Positions 5,810 through 13,026 of a stretch of DNA of 13,026 bases are shown here, piece after piece. The position numbers and the translations under genes were made by a program. Numbering within the stretch: the first letter of the stretch is position 1; every line of letters starts with the position of its first letter. The notes beneath the pieces were generated by a model. The model was not told the DNA's origin and did no database searches. It was given only the letters and a program-made list of their open reading frames with translations. The stretch spans positions 40,823 through 53,848 of the forward strand of contig DHXK01000125.1 in NCBI GenBank assembly GCA_002413665.1, in the 5' to 3' direction. The DNA comes from Legionellales bacterium UBA5158 (GTDB lineage Bacteria; Pseudomonadota; Gammaproteobacteria; DSM-16500).

Positions 5810-7411
5810 TTAATATTTGAAAGTTGTCGCAGTCGTTGCTGTGTTAATAGGCCCTACAACTTTTTCTGCATCGAATGGATCAATGATCCCTTCTTTGATT
5901 AACTGAACTGCACGTAAACTAAAATCCATCCAGCCATTTTCTTTTAAATATTTTTCCCAACCTGATGTGTCGCATTTCTGAATAAACTGTCGACCTTGTT
6001 CATCTACCCAAATCACTTCAGCGACGACAGAACGTCCACCTACACCAGTACGGCTGCACTTTGCACATCCAGGACCCCGTGCGCGCGCTGTATTGATAAT
6101 ATCTGCACCTAAAACAGACTCCCAGCCTGGAACAAACGCTTCGTGCTTAATTGAATCTCTTAACGGAATCGCACAACCTGGGCATACTTTTGGTACTAAG
6201 CGCTGACAGACTAAACAACGTAGCACACTACTATCACTGAGTAAAATAGGTGAGACACCCATATCAACTAGCCGTGTAATAATGGCAGTCGCACGGTTTG
6301 TATGTAGAGTGGTTAAGACTAAGTGACCTGTAATAGATGCGCGAACCATTACATTCGCCGTATCTTCATCACGCATTTCGCCTAAAATAATGACATCTGG
6401 ATCCATACGTAAAGCAGCACGCCCCATGCTTGCAAAGCTGCGATCTGCTTTTTCTGAGTTAACAGGAACTTGGGTCGCTTCTTCTACGACTTTTTCAACT
6501 GGATCTTCAATAGAATAAAGTTTTTGTGTGTCTTCTACCATTTCCATACAAGCAGCAAGTGTTGTCGTTTTACCAGAACCTGTAGGTCCTGCAACGATGA
6601 TGGCACCAAATGGCAGTTTCAAAGCCATTTTAATCAGATCAACTTGTGCGTGGGTGTAACCCAAATCTTCTAGCGTTTTCGTATGTTCTTCACCCGTCGC
6701 TAGTATCCGCATAACCATATCAAAGCCACCATGCGCTGGCACACTGGCTAAACGCAAACGAATATCTTTGCCATGAATTTTTAAAGGCATGGAAGCATCT
6801 TGTGGAACCATAGGATTAAAGTGCGAGGTGGCATGATCGGTTTCTTTATTAAAAGCCACCGATGCAATTTCTCTACCCAGTTTTTCAGACCACTCAGCAT
6901 AGACATGTAATTCGCCGTGTTGACGCATGCGAATTTTGGAATAAGTTGCTCTAACTTGAATGTGAATATCACTGACGCCTTGCAAAACAGCTTCCATCAC
7001 TAAATCACGTAAATGCTTTTGTTGATCGCTTATGCTTCCTGCAGCTTCACCTTTTTTTTGTTTCTTTGAAATCTCGTCGCCTTCACCACTTGCTAGGACG
7101 ACGCTAATTAACGATTGGTTAGTTGCATAGACTTGCCCAGGGTGAATGCCCTTGCTCAATAATAATGATTTACAATTTTGAACTACGCGAGAAGAGGGCT
7201 CAGAAGATAGGATGACGCCACTTTTTAATACTGCAATATTACCTTGCTCCTGACACCAAACGAGCATTTCTTCCATTTGTTTATCTTTGCTGTCCAAGTC
7301 GTTTTGACTATTCAGAACTTTGGTGTTGGTAGCAGTTGCAAATTGTTCCAATATAGCCAATTTAGCATCGGCATCTTCGGACGCACTAGAAGGAGAACGT
7401 ATATCAGCCAT
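5810..7411 (-). CDS. Type IVb pilus assembly ATPase (GspE/PilB superfamily; R64 PilQ-like)
   Basis: This is the cytoplasmic hexameric ATPase that powers pilus assembly. Of 533 residues, the first 130 are a variable N-domain. Then come an N2D-like domain (about 135-240) with VSDIHIQ, Walker A GPTGSGKT (275-282), the Asp box EDPVE (302-306), Walker B IILGEMRDE (341-349) with Glu345, and the His box TGHLVLTTLHTN (361-372). A tetracysteine zinc motif, CxxC-x7-CxxC (Cys399, 402, 410, 413), is typical of assembly ATPases rather than PilT retraction ATPases; a further CxxC is at 449-452. Start ATG 7411 has GAGAGG eight bases upstream. It heads the first pilus block, 173 bases after gyrB, so it is probably transcribed from its own promoter. 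No second, PilT-like ATPase is in the window, as expected for many type IVb systems. An A8 run lies near codon 119. The R64 name PilQ should not be confused with the PilQ secretin of type IVa pili. Confidence 0.92.
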   Translation of the reverse strand: MADIRSPSSASEDADAKLAILEQFATATNTKVLNSQNDLDSKDKQMEEMLVWCQEQGNIAVLKSGVILSSEPSSRVVQNCKSLLLSKGIHPGQVYATNQSLISVVLASGEGDEISKKQKKGEAAGSISDQQKHLRDLVMEAVLQGVSDIHIQVRATYSKIRMRQHGELHVYAEWSEKLGREIASVAFNKETDHATSHFNPMVPQDASMPLKIHGKDIRLRLASVPAHGGFDMVMRILATGEEHTKTLEDLGYTHAQVDLIKMALKLPFGAIIVAGPTGSGKTTTLAACMEMVEDTQKLYSIEDPVEKVVEEATQVPVNSEKADRSFASMGRAALRMDPDVIILGEMRDEDTANVMVRASITGHLVLTTLHTNRATAIITRLVDMGVSPILLSDSSVLRCLVCQRLVPKVCPGCAIPLRDSIKHEAFVPGWESVLGADIINTARARGPGCAKCSRTGVGGRSVVAEVIWVDEQGRQFIQKCDTSGWEKYLKENGWMDFSLRAVQLIKEGIIDPFDAEKVVGPINTATTATTFKY

Positions 7412-7451
7412 TTTTATTGCCTCTCAAATCTGTAGATTGAGCAAGCTAAGA

Positions 7452-7467
7452 TTGATAGTTATATCAA
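7452..7467. repeat. Inverted repeat TTGATA-GTTA-TATCAA in the ATPase leader
   Basis: Perfect 6-base arms with a 4-base spacer, lying between the putative -10 box and the ATPase start. It could be an operator or a weak leader hairpin; short AT-rich palindromes are also common by chance. Confidence 0.3.
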
Positions 7468-7479
7468 CCCCACAATGTA

Positions 7480-7490
7480 AGTATATAGCA
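7480..7490 (-). promoter_or_regulatory. Putative -10 region for the pilus ATPase operon
   Basis: The minus strand reads TGCTATATACT, offering TATACT (plus 7480-7485), or TATATA with an extended TGC upstream. No good -35 box is present at 16-18 bases, so either an extended -10 promoter or an activated promoter is suggested. The leader to ATG 7411 would be about 60 bases. Confidence 0.3.
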
Positions 7491-7531
7491 TATTCTCAAG
7501 AATGGACTATGTTTTAGAGGATAGCAAGAGC

Positions 7532-7591
7532 AAAATAAAAACAATTGCATTCAATGCCGAATTACTTATATAACGAATATCTCGTTATATA
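7532..7591 (-). terminator. Possible weak terminator region after gyrB
   Basis: A perfect 10-base inverted repeat TATATAACGA-ATATC-TCGTTATATA (7567-7591) spans the gyrB stop codon. About 10 bases on, a small GCAT-TCA-ATGC hairpin (7547-7557) is followed, after four to five bases, by TTTTTATTTT on the minus strand (7541-7532). Both stems are weak, so termination may be partial. Confidence 0.3.
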
Positions 7592-10002
7592 TCAAGGTTT
7601 ACGACATCTAATGCATTAGTTTCAATAAATTCTCGTCTGGGCTCAACTTGATCACCCATCAACGTCGTAAAGATTTTATCTGCGGAGACAGCATCTTCAA
7701 TTGTCACTTGTAATAAACGGCGTGTAGCAGGATCCATGGTTGTCTCCCACAATTGCTCAGGATTCATTTCACCTAACCCTTTATAGCGTTGTATCGATTG
7801 ACCTTTTTTAGCTTCAGCCATTAACCATTCTACTGCTTCAGCAAAAGTAGAGAGAGCAGTCTGTTTTTCACCACGTTTAACATAGGCGCCCGCTTGTAAC
7901 AGGCCATTTAGCTTAGCGCCTAGCGCTAATAGTTTACGATATTCCGATGATAAAAATAATTCTCTATTAATCATGTACTTGCAGGGAACACCGTGATAGA
8001 TCACGGTCATGCAAAGTGTCAGCGTATGTTTTTCAGGGTCTTCGATTAACTCTATTGAATATTGAGTAGAAACAAGTCTTTGCTTATCCAGTTCTGTGTT
8101 TAATTGTTCCATTAGTTGAGTGGTATATTCTTGTTGCCCATATAATGCTTCATTAACAACAGGCAAATGAATTAAAGCATTTAATAAAGCATGAGGATAA
8201 CGGCGAGACAAACGTTGAATGGTAGCTTGTATAGAACGATATTCGATGACTAACTTCTCTAACGCTGTGCCTAAAATAGGAGGGGCATCACCACCCACAA
8301 ATAAGACCGCATTATCTAAAGCAGATTGCGCTAAAGAGGCCTCTAGTGCTTCGTCATCTTTAATGTACTGTTCTTGCTTACCTTTCTTAATTTTATACAA
8401 AGGGGGCTGAGCAATATAGATATGTCCACGCTCAATCAGTTCAGGCATTTGTCGAAAAAAGAAGGTGAGCAACAATGTCCTGATATGTGATCCGTCAACA
8501 TCCGCGTCAGTCATGATGATAATACTAAAATAACGCAGTTTGTCCGGGTTATATTCGTCACGCCCTATCCCACAACCCAGCGCTGTAATTAAGGTTGCTA
8601 CTTCCACCGAAGAAAGCATTTTGTCAAAGCGTGCTTTTTCCACATTCAGGATCTTACCTTTCAAAGGCAATATGGCTTGACCTTTACGATCGCGAGCCTG
8701 TTTAGCAGATCCACCCGCTGAATCACCTTCCACTAAAAATAATTCAGATTTAGAAGGGTCTTCTTCTTGGCAATCAGCTAATTTACCAGGTAAACCAGCA
8801 ATATCTAATGCGCTTTTTCTACGTGTCATTTCACGAGCTTTTCTGGCGGCTTCTCTAGCCCTTGCAGCATCAATCACTTTGGCAACAATGGCTTTAGCAT
8901 CTTGCGGGCATTCCATTAGATATTCTTGGAATTTTTCACCCATAGTAGATTCGACAATCGCTTTAATTTCAGATGAAACCAATTTATCTTTGGTTTGAGA
9001 TGAAAACTTAGGATCAGGCATCTTCACTGATAAAATAGCAGTTAAACCTTCACGAAAATCATCGCCTGTCGTGGTTATCTTAGCTCTCTTTGAATAGCCT
9101 TCTTTTTCTATATAGTTATTGAGCACTCTAGTTAAACCGCCTCTAAAGCCAGCCAAGTGGGTGCCACCATCTTTTTGCGGGATATTATTCGTATAACAAA
9201 AGATCTTTTCAATAAACGTGTCATTCCACTGGCAAGCAACTTCTACAGTGATATATTCTTTCTCTACACAAAAGTAAAAAATCTTGGGGTTAACCACTGT
9301 TTTATTCTTATTTAATTCTTCGACAAAAACTTTAATCCCGCCATGATATTGAAAAACTTGAGTTTTTCCATTGCGCTCATCGGTTAAATGAATTGAAATT
9401 CCGGGATTTAAGAAAGATAACTCTCTCAAGCGTTTAGCTAAAATGTCGTAATGAAACTGAATATGGGTAAATGTTTCAGCGCTAGGTTTAAAACGCACTA
9501 GCGTTCCACGCTCTGTAGTATCACCAGTGATAGCTAAAGGCGCTTGTGGCACGCCATGACGATAATGTTGTTCGTGAACCTTACCATTAAGATAAATTGT
9601 TAAGAAAAGATCTTCTGACAATGCATTTACAACGGAAACACCTACACCGTGCAATCCGCCTGAGATTTTATAGGAATCACTATCAAATTTACCACCAGAG
9701 TGCAGAACAGTCATAATAACTTCAGCTGCAGCGCGGCCTTCTTCGGGGTGAATATCTACGGGAATGCCTCTTCCGTTATCTTTAACGGAAACAGTCTCAT
9801 CAGAGTGAATGATGACGCTAACTGTGTCGCAATAGCCTGCTAATGCTTCATCAATAGAGTTGTCGACCAGCTCAAAAACCATATGATGCAAGCCAGTCCC
9901 ATCGTCAGTATCGCCTATGTACATTCCAGGGCGTTTACGAACGGCATCTAGCCCTTTTAGGACTTTTATATTTGATGAGTCATAGTTAGTCGCTGTATTC
10001 AC
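7585..10002 (-). CDS. gyrB: DNA gyrase subunit B
   Basis: This is the ATP-hydrolysing subunit of DNA gyrase, which introduces negative supercoils with GyrA. The 805 residues match the enterobacterial length. The GHKL ATPase domain has FELVDNSIDEAL with catalytic Glu44, DNGRGIP at 75-81 and the SGGLHGVGVSVVNALSE ATP lid. The transducer domain follows to about 400. The TOPRIM domain has LVEGDSAGGSAKQ (Glu425) and MTDADVDG (Asp499, 501, 503) and contains the roughly 165-residue insertion found in Gram-negative GyrB. The C-terminus has QRYKGLGEMNPEQLWETTMDP. The region around EGDSAGG and PLKGKILN, where quinolone resistance changes occur in other species, looks wild type. Start is GTG 10002, overlapping the recF stop (GTGA), with GGAG nine bases upstream; this implies coupling. 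The full TOPRIM insertion and the context exclude ParE. Confidence 0.98.
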   Translation of the reverse strand: MNTATNYDSSNIKVLKGLDAVRKRPGMYIGDTDDGTGLHHMVFELVDNSIDEALAGYCDTVSVIIHSDETVSVKDNGRGIPVDIHPEEGRAAAEVIMTVLHSGGKFDSDSYKISGGLHGVGVSVVNALSEDLFLTIYLNGKVHEQHYRHGVPQAPLAITGDTTERGTLVRFKPSAETFTHIQFHYDILAKRLRELSFLNPGISIHLTDERNGKTQVFQYHGGIKVFVEELNKNKTVVNPKIFYFCVEKEYITVEVACQWNDTFIEKIFCYTNNIPQKDGGTHLAGFRGGLTRVLNNYIEKEGYSKRAKITTTGDDFREGLTAILSVKMPDPKFSSQTKDKLVSSEIKAIVESTMGEKFQEYLMECPQDAKAIVAKVIDAARAREAARKAREMTRRKSALDIAGLPGKLADCQEEDPSKSELFLVEGDSAGGSAKQARDRKGQAILPLKGKILNVEKARFDKMLSSVEVATLITALGCGIGRDEYNPDKLRYFSIIIMTDADVDGSHIRTLLLTFFFRQMPELIERGHIYIAQPPLYKIKKGKQEQYIKDDEALEASLAQSALDNAVLFVGGDAPPILGTALEKLVIEYRSIQATIQRLSRRYPHALLNALIHLPVVNEALYGQQEYTTQLMEQLNTELDKQRLVSTQYSIELIEDPEKHTLTLCMTVIYHGVPCKYMINRELFLSSEYRKLLALGAKLNGLLQAGAYVKRGEKQTALSTFAEAVEWLMAEAKKGQSIQRYKGLGEMNPEQLWETTMDPATRRLLQVTIEDAVSADKIFTTLMGDQVEPRREFIETNALDVVNLDI

Positions 10003-11117
10003 GCTTTATCACTCCACATTTTAGATACTCTCGTCACTTCCGTTAAATTACCATGTTCCACGTGAAACATTTTAACCGGTACCATCGATAAGCTATCGCT
10101 AAGAGCGCTTTGCTCAACAGCGGTAACAAAAATTTGTGTTTCTTGTTTTGAAAGTAGGGCCATCAGATCAGATCTACTCACCCTATCTAGCTCTGCAGGT
10201 AAGTCATCAATTAAATAAATTGGCTTCTTATTCGCACTACTTTGCAGTAGTGCACCTTGAGCGAGCATCATAGCACAAACGAAGAGCTTTTGCTGACCTC
10301 TTGATAAAATATCTTTAGCAGAGATCTTATTGATTGTTATCTTTAAATCCGCTCTATGAGGGCCAAATTGAGTGTGTCCAGCCTGGGTATCTTTTTCATA
10401 ATTGGAGCTCAATAATTCGTAAAAATCTTGGCTTTCATCCCAACCGGCTTGATACGTTATCTCTAACCCTGAAATATTCAATAAACTAGCTAAAGTAGTG
10501 ATGAAAAGAGGGATAAACTGTTCTATATAATTCTGCCGAAATTGATTCAACTGTACAGCATGGCTTGCCAGCTCTTTTGACCAACTGTCTAATTCTTTAG
10601 GCGATCTATGATTACGCAAAGCAGCATTCCGTTGTTTTAATGCTAATCCATAATCACGCCAAACGCGTAAAAATGCAGGATTAAGATAAAACACTCCCCA
10701 ATCTAAGAATTTTCGACGAAATGATGGGCCGGCATCTAACAAATTATAACAATGAGAATTAATAAGCTGAACAGGAATTAAATCAGCTAGTTCTGCCGTA
10801 GAGTGTACGTCCTTGCCTGCGATGCGTATCTTAAGATCGCCTTGCAGCGGCCTCTCTATGCCGACAGGGAAATCATGATCTTCACTCACTCTAACTTGAG
10901 CAAATACACGAAACTTATGGGTATCTCGACGAATGATTCGACTAATAGCGGAGCTACGGAAAGATCTGCCTCGACTGAGGTAATAAATCGCTTCTAAGAT
11001 ACTGGTTTTTCCGCTGCCATTAGGACCATAAATGAAATTAAAACCAACAAGCAGCGGGTCAAATTTAATTGCGAGTATATTTCTGAGGTCAACAACTTCT
11101 AGGTGGGCTAGTGTCAT
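9999..11117 (-). CDS. recF: DNA replication and repair protein RecF
   Basis: RecF is an SMC-like ABC ATPase that, with RecO and RecR, loads RecA at single-strand gaps. Walker A is GPNGSGKT (31-38), followed by SILEAIYYLSRGRSFRS; the ABC signature LSRGQQKLF is near 271-279, and Walker B YLIDDLPAELD near 301-311. At 372 residues it is slightly longer than the E. coli protein. The N-terminus aligns well with the known family from the first codons. There is no good Shine-Dalgarno sequence; the ATG at 11117 sits inside a perfect inverted repeat (11112-11126), hinting at low or controlled translation. The gene begins 34 bases after dnaN and overlaps gyrB at its end. A parS-like site lies in codons for MFHVEH near residue 350. 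Confidence 0.97.
   Translation of the reverse strand: MTLAHLEVVDLRNILAIKFDPLLVGFNFIYGPNGSGKTSILEAIYYLSRGRSFRSSAISRIIRRDTHKFRVFAQVRVSEDHDFPVGIERPLQGDLKIRIAGKDVHSTAELADLIPVQLINSHCYNLLDAGPSFRRKFLDWGVFYLNPAFLRVWRDYGLALKQRNAALRNHRSPKELDSWSKELASHAVQLNQFRQNYIEQFIPLFITTLASLLNISGLEITYQAGWDESQDFYELLSSNYEKDTQAGHTQFGPHRADLKITINKISAKDILSRGQQKLFVCAMMLAQGALLQSSANKKPIYLIDDLPAELDRVSRSDLMALLSKQETQIFVTAVEQSALSDSLSMVPVKMFHVEHGNLTEVTRVSKMWSDKA
10054..10069. other. parS-like chromosome partition site (ParB/Noc-type)
   Basis: TGTTCCACGTGAAACA differs by one base from the B. subtilis parS TGTTTCACGTGAAACA and by one base from the perfectly symmetric form TGTTCCACGTGGAACA. With flanking A and T it forms an 18-base palindrome with a single asymmetric position. 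It lies within recF, close to dnaA, where ParB sites normally cluster. ParB binding is inferred. Confidence 0.8.
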
Positions 11118-11126
11118 GTAATGACA
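11112..11126. repeat. Perfect inverted repeat over the recF start codon
   Basis: TGTCAT-GTA-ATGACA has 6-base arms and a 3-base spacer; on the minus strand the recF ATG opens the second arm. A hairpin in the mRNA would hide the start codon. It could also be a protein-binding palindrome or chance. Confidence 0.4.
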
Positions 11127-11151
11127 TCATCTAAGTTTAATAAAACATTTT

Positions 11152-12258
11152 TTATAAAAGCATAGGCATAACAACATACAGCGAATCGCTCACGTCAGAA
11201 GGCTCAATTAAAACCCCACTATTAGGATCATTAAAAGACCAACGGATATTCTCTGAGCCGATGGAAGAGACCACGTCGAGCAAATAAGCAGCATTAAACC
11301 CAATTTCTAATCCATTTCCTTCATATTCTAATGCTATCGTTTCTTCCGCTTCTTCTTGTTCAGGGTTGTTAGCCACGATACGCAATTGGCCCGCATCAAG
11401 GTGTAAGCGTATCCCTCTGAACTTCTCATTAGAAAGAATAGAAGCACGCACCAAGGCTTGCTTTAAAGCCTCACGGGAGGCTGTTGCGGTATTTTCACCG
11501 GTACGGGGTATTAATTTGTCATAATCGGGATATTGGGCGTTAATTAATTTCGAAGTGAAAGTAAAATAAGGAGTGACCACTCTAAAATGACTTTCTCCTA
11601 TGCAAAGAGATATCACTTCGTCACTATTGGGATCCAATAATCGAATTAGCTCTAAAATACTTTTGCGCGGCAAAATAACCTTTGCCTGCATATTTTTAGT
11701 ATTATCTTCGCTGACAGAGCTAAAGGCTAATCGATGGCCATCTGTGGCAATACATCTTACGATTCCCTGGTTAATGTCGAATAACGAACCATTCAAGTAA
11801 TGTCGAACATCTTGTTGTCCCATCGCAAAATGCGTTTTATTAATCAGCTTACGTAATTTAGCCTGACTCATTTCAAACTGGGTAGCGAAAGGCCCGTTGT
11901 CTACGTTCGGAAAATCGTGAGCCGGTAACGTGATTAACGCAAAACGACTACTGCCTGACCGTATGACCAGCTGTTCGCCTTCTAGTGCAATTTTTAAAAT
12001 GGAATCTTCAGGCAGAGCTCGACAAATATCTAGCAGTTTTCGAGCTGAAACAGTTGTTGAGCCGGTTTGAACTACTGTGTCTAACGATATCACCCCAATG
12101 AGCTCAATTTCTAAATCGGTAGCCGTCAAAGACAAGCTGGATTCATTCGCAGTCAATAAAATATTGGATAAAATCGGCAAAGTCTGGCGTTTTTCAACAA
12201 CTCCACTCAGCATTTGCAAGGGTTTTACGAGAGCCGCGCGCTGCACAGTTAGTTTCAT
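11152..12258 (-). CDS. dnaN: DNA polymerase III beta subunit (sliding clamp)
   Basis: The product is the ring-shaped processivity clamp that tethers DNA polymerase III and many repair proteins to DNA. The protein begins MKLTVQRAALVKPLQMLSGV and contains RQTLPILSNILL, KLRKLINKTHFAMGQQDVRHYLNG and the C-terminal YVVMPMLL, close to the E. coli ending, where the last residues line the partner-binding pocket. At 368 residues it has the usual three-domain length. I chose ATG 12258 because it gives the family N-terminus, with GAG eight to ten bases upstream; an in-frame ATG at 12285 would add nine residues (MINFIRDLN) that the family lacks. It is separated from dnaA by about 100 bases containing a hairpin and from recF by 34 bases. 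Confidence 0.97.
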   Translation of the reverse strand: MKLTVQRAALVKPLQMLSGVVEKRQTLPILSNILLTANESSLSLTATDLEIELIGVISLDTVVQTGSTTVSARKLLDICRALPEDSILKIALEGEQLVIRSGSSRFALITLPAHDFPNVDNGPFATQFEMSQAKLRKLINKTHFAMGQQDVRHYLNGSLFDINQGIVRCIATDGHRLAFSSVSEDNTKNMQAKVILPRKSILELIRLLDPNSDEVISLCIGESHFRVVTPYFTFTSKLINAQYPDYDKLIPRTGENTATASREALKQALVRASILSNEKFRGIRLHLDAGQLRIVANNPEQEEAEETIALEYEGNGLEIGFNAAYLLDVVSSIGSENIRWSFNDPNSGVLIEPSDVSDSLYVVMPMLL

Positions 12259-12311
12259 GTTTAAGTCTCGAATAAAGTTTATCATTTATTACTTTGTTCA
12301 TCTTTCATCCT

Positions 12312-12347
12312 CTGCTTTTTTCTCCCACAAGGGGAGAAGGGAAGCAG
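12312..12347. repeat. Long imperfect hairpin between dnaA and dnaN
   Basis: Outer arms CTGCTT (12312-12317) and AAGCAG (12342-12347) enclose inner arms TTCTCCC (12320-12326) and GGGAGAA (12332-12338), with a 5-base loop ACAAG. No T-run follows on the minus strand, so it is not a standard terminator of dnaA. It looks like a REP-like intergenic element or an RNA-processing/attenuation structure. Confidence 0.6.
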
Positions 12348-12357
12348 GCATAGCATT

Positions 12358-13026
12358 CTAGGTAGTCAAGATTCTCAACAAATTAGTATAATCTTCTTCT
12401 ACATCTTGCGTAGATTGCTTCAACTCTACTATTTTTCTACAGGCATGCAATACAGTTGTATGATCACGCCCACCAAAAACATCCCCAATTTCAGGCAAGC
12501 TATGATTGGTAAGCTCTTTCGCTAATGCCATCGCCATTTGACGAGGACGTGCAACCGATCGGCTACGGCGTTTAGATAATAAATCTGCCATTTTTACTTT
12601 GTAATATTCGGCGACTGTTTTTTGAATATTCTCAATAGTGATTAATTTATCTTGAAGGGCCAGTAAATCTCGTAAAGCTTCCTTCACAAAATCCAATGTA
12701 ATTGCTTTCCCGGTGAAATGCGCATTCGCAATAATACGCTTTAAAGCACCTTCTAATTCCCGCACGTTAGACCGTATACGTTTCGCCACAAAAAAAGCAA
12801 CTTCATAAGGTAAATTTATTTGTGATTGTTCTGCTTTACTCATCAAAATGGCGACACGCGTTTCTAATTCTGGCGGTTCGACAGAGACCGTTAATCCCCA
12901 ACCAAAGCGTGATTTCAAACGTTCTTCCACGCCATTAATTTCTTTAGGGTAACGATCACAAGTTAGAATAACTTGTTGTTGGCTTTCTAACAGTGCATTG
13001 AAGGTGTGAAAAAATTCTTCTTGTGA
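12358..13026 (-). CDS. dnaA: Chromosomal replication initiator DnaA (C-terminal part, cut by window edge)
   Basis: DnaA is the AAA+ initiator that binds DnaA boxes and melts oriC. The window holds the last 222 residues; the frame is open to the edge and begins SQEEFFHTFNALLESQQQ. Visible parts are the end of the AAA+ domain (TCDRYPKEINGVEERLKSRFGWG, with the arginine region and RSNVRELEGALKRI) and the complete DNA-binding domain IV with the DnaA signature RSVARPRQMAMALAKEL, then GDVFGGRDHTTVLHACRKI. The match to E. coli DnaA is very close, supporting a gammaproteobacterial host. Stop is TAG at 12360-12358. The GTG at 12930 is an internal valine codon, not the start. The 5' end and probably oriC lie beyond 13026. 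Confidence 0.98.
   Translation of the reverse strand, partial: SQEEFFHTFNALLESQQQVILTCDRYPKEINGVEERLKSRFGWGLTVSVEPPELETRVAILMSKAEQSQINLPYEVAFFVAKRIRSNVRELEGALKRIIANAHFTGKAITLDFVKEALRDLLALQDKLITIENIQKTVAEYYKVKMADLLSKRRSRSVARPRQMAMALAKELTNHSLPEIGDVFGGRDHTTVLHACRKIVELKQSTQDVEEDYTNLLRILTT

Noticed and set aside
12259..12285. Nine-residue N-terminal extension of DnaN from ATG 12285
   Set aside because: The family begins at MKLTV (ATG 12258), the extension has no homologous counterpart that I know of, and its start has no better ribosome site.

Overview
The window reads as the chromosomal replication-origin region of a gammaproteobacterium of moderate to low G+C (roughly 40 percent by eye). The dnaA-dnaN-recF-gyrB order, the close match of the DnaA C-terminus to enterobacterial DnaA, and an 805-residue GyrB with the long Gram-negative TOPRIM insertion all point to Gammaproteobacteria. 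The base composition, together with an R64/TCP-type pilus cluster, would suit a Legionella/Coxiella-like lineage, but that placement is inference. Every gene I can support lies on the minus strand, so transcription runs from high to low coordinates.

Right half (13026 to 7585): the 3' part of dnaA (cut by the window edge), then dnaN, recF and gyrB. recF and gyrB overlap through a GTGA junction. dnaA and dnaN are separated by about 100 bases holding a long hairpin. The 3' end of recF contains a near-perfect parS centromere site (TGTTCCACGTGAAACA), which suggests that origin segregation by ParAB is anchored here.

Left half (7411 to 1): a type IVb pilus assembly cluster of the R64 thin-pilus / toxin-coregulated-pilus kind. 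It comes in two blocks. The first encodes an assembly ATPase, a polytopic inner-membrane platform protein and two large cysteine-rich prepilins. After a 639-base gene-free gap comes the second block: a TcpQ/PilL-C-like periplasmic protein, a lipoprotein secretin of the PilN/BfpB/TcpC type, and the start of another gene cut by the window edge. No prepilin peptidase, lytic transglycosylase, PilM or PilP homologue is in view.

The proposed machine: the ATPase drives the platform protein in the inner membrane, prepilins are cleaved after glycine and polymerised, and the fibre leaves through the secretin, whose placement in the outer membrane is probably helped by the TcpQ-like partner. The most unusual signals are a run of nine G inside the second prepilin gene (a possible phase-variation switch), a pair of TTCGAAGT-CACAT direct repeats upstream of the secretin block, the parS-like site, and several perfect inverted repeats at gene boundaries.
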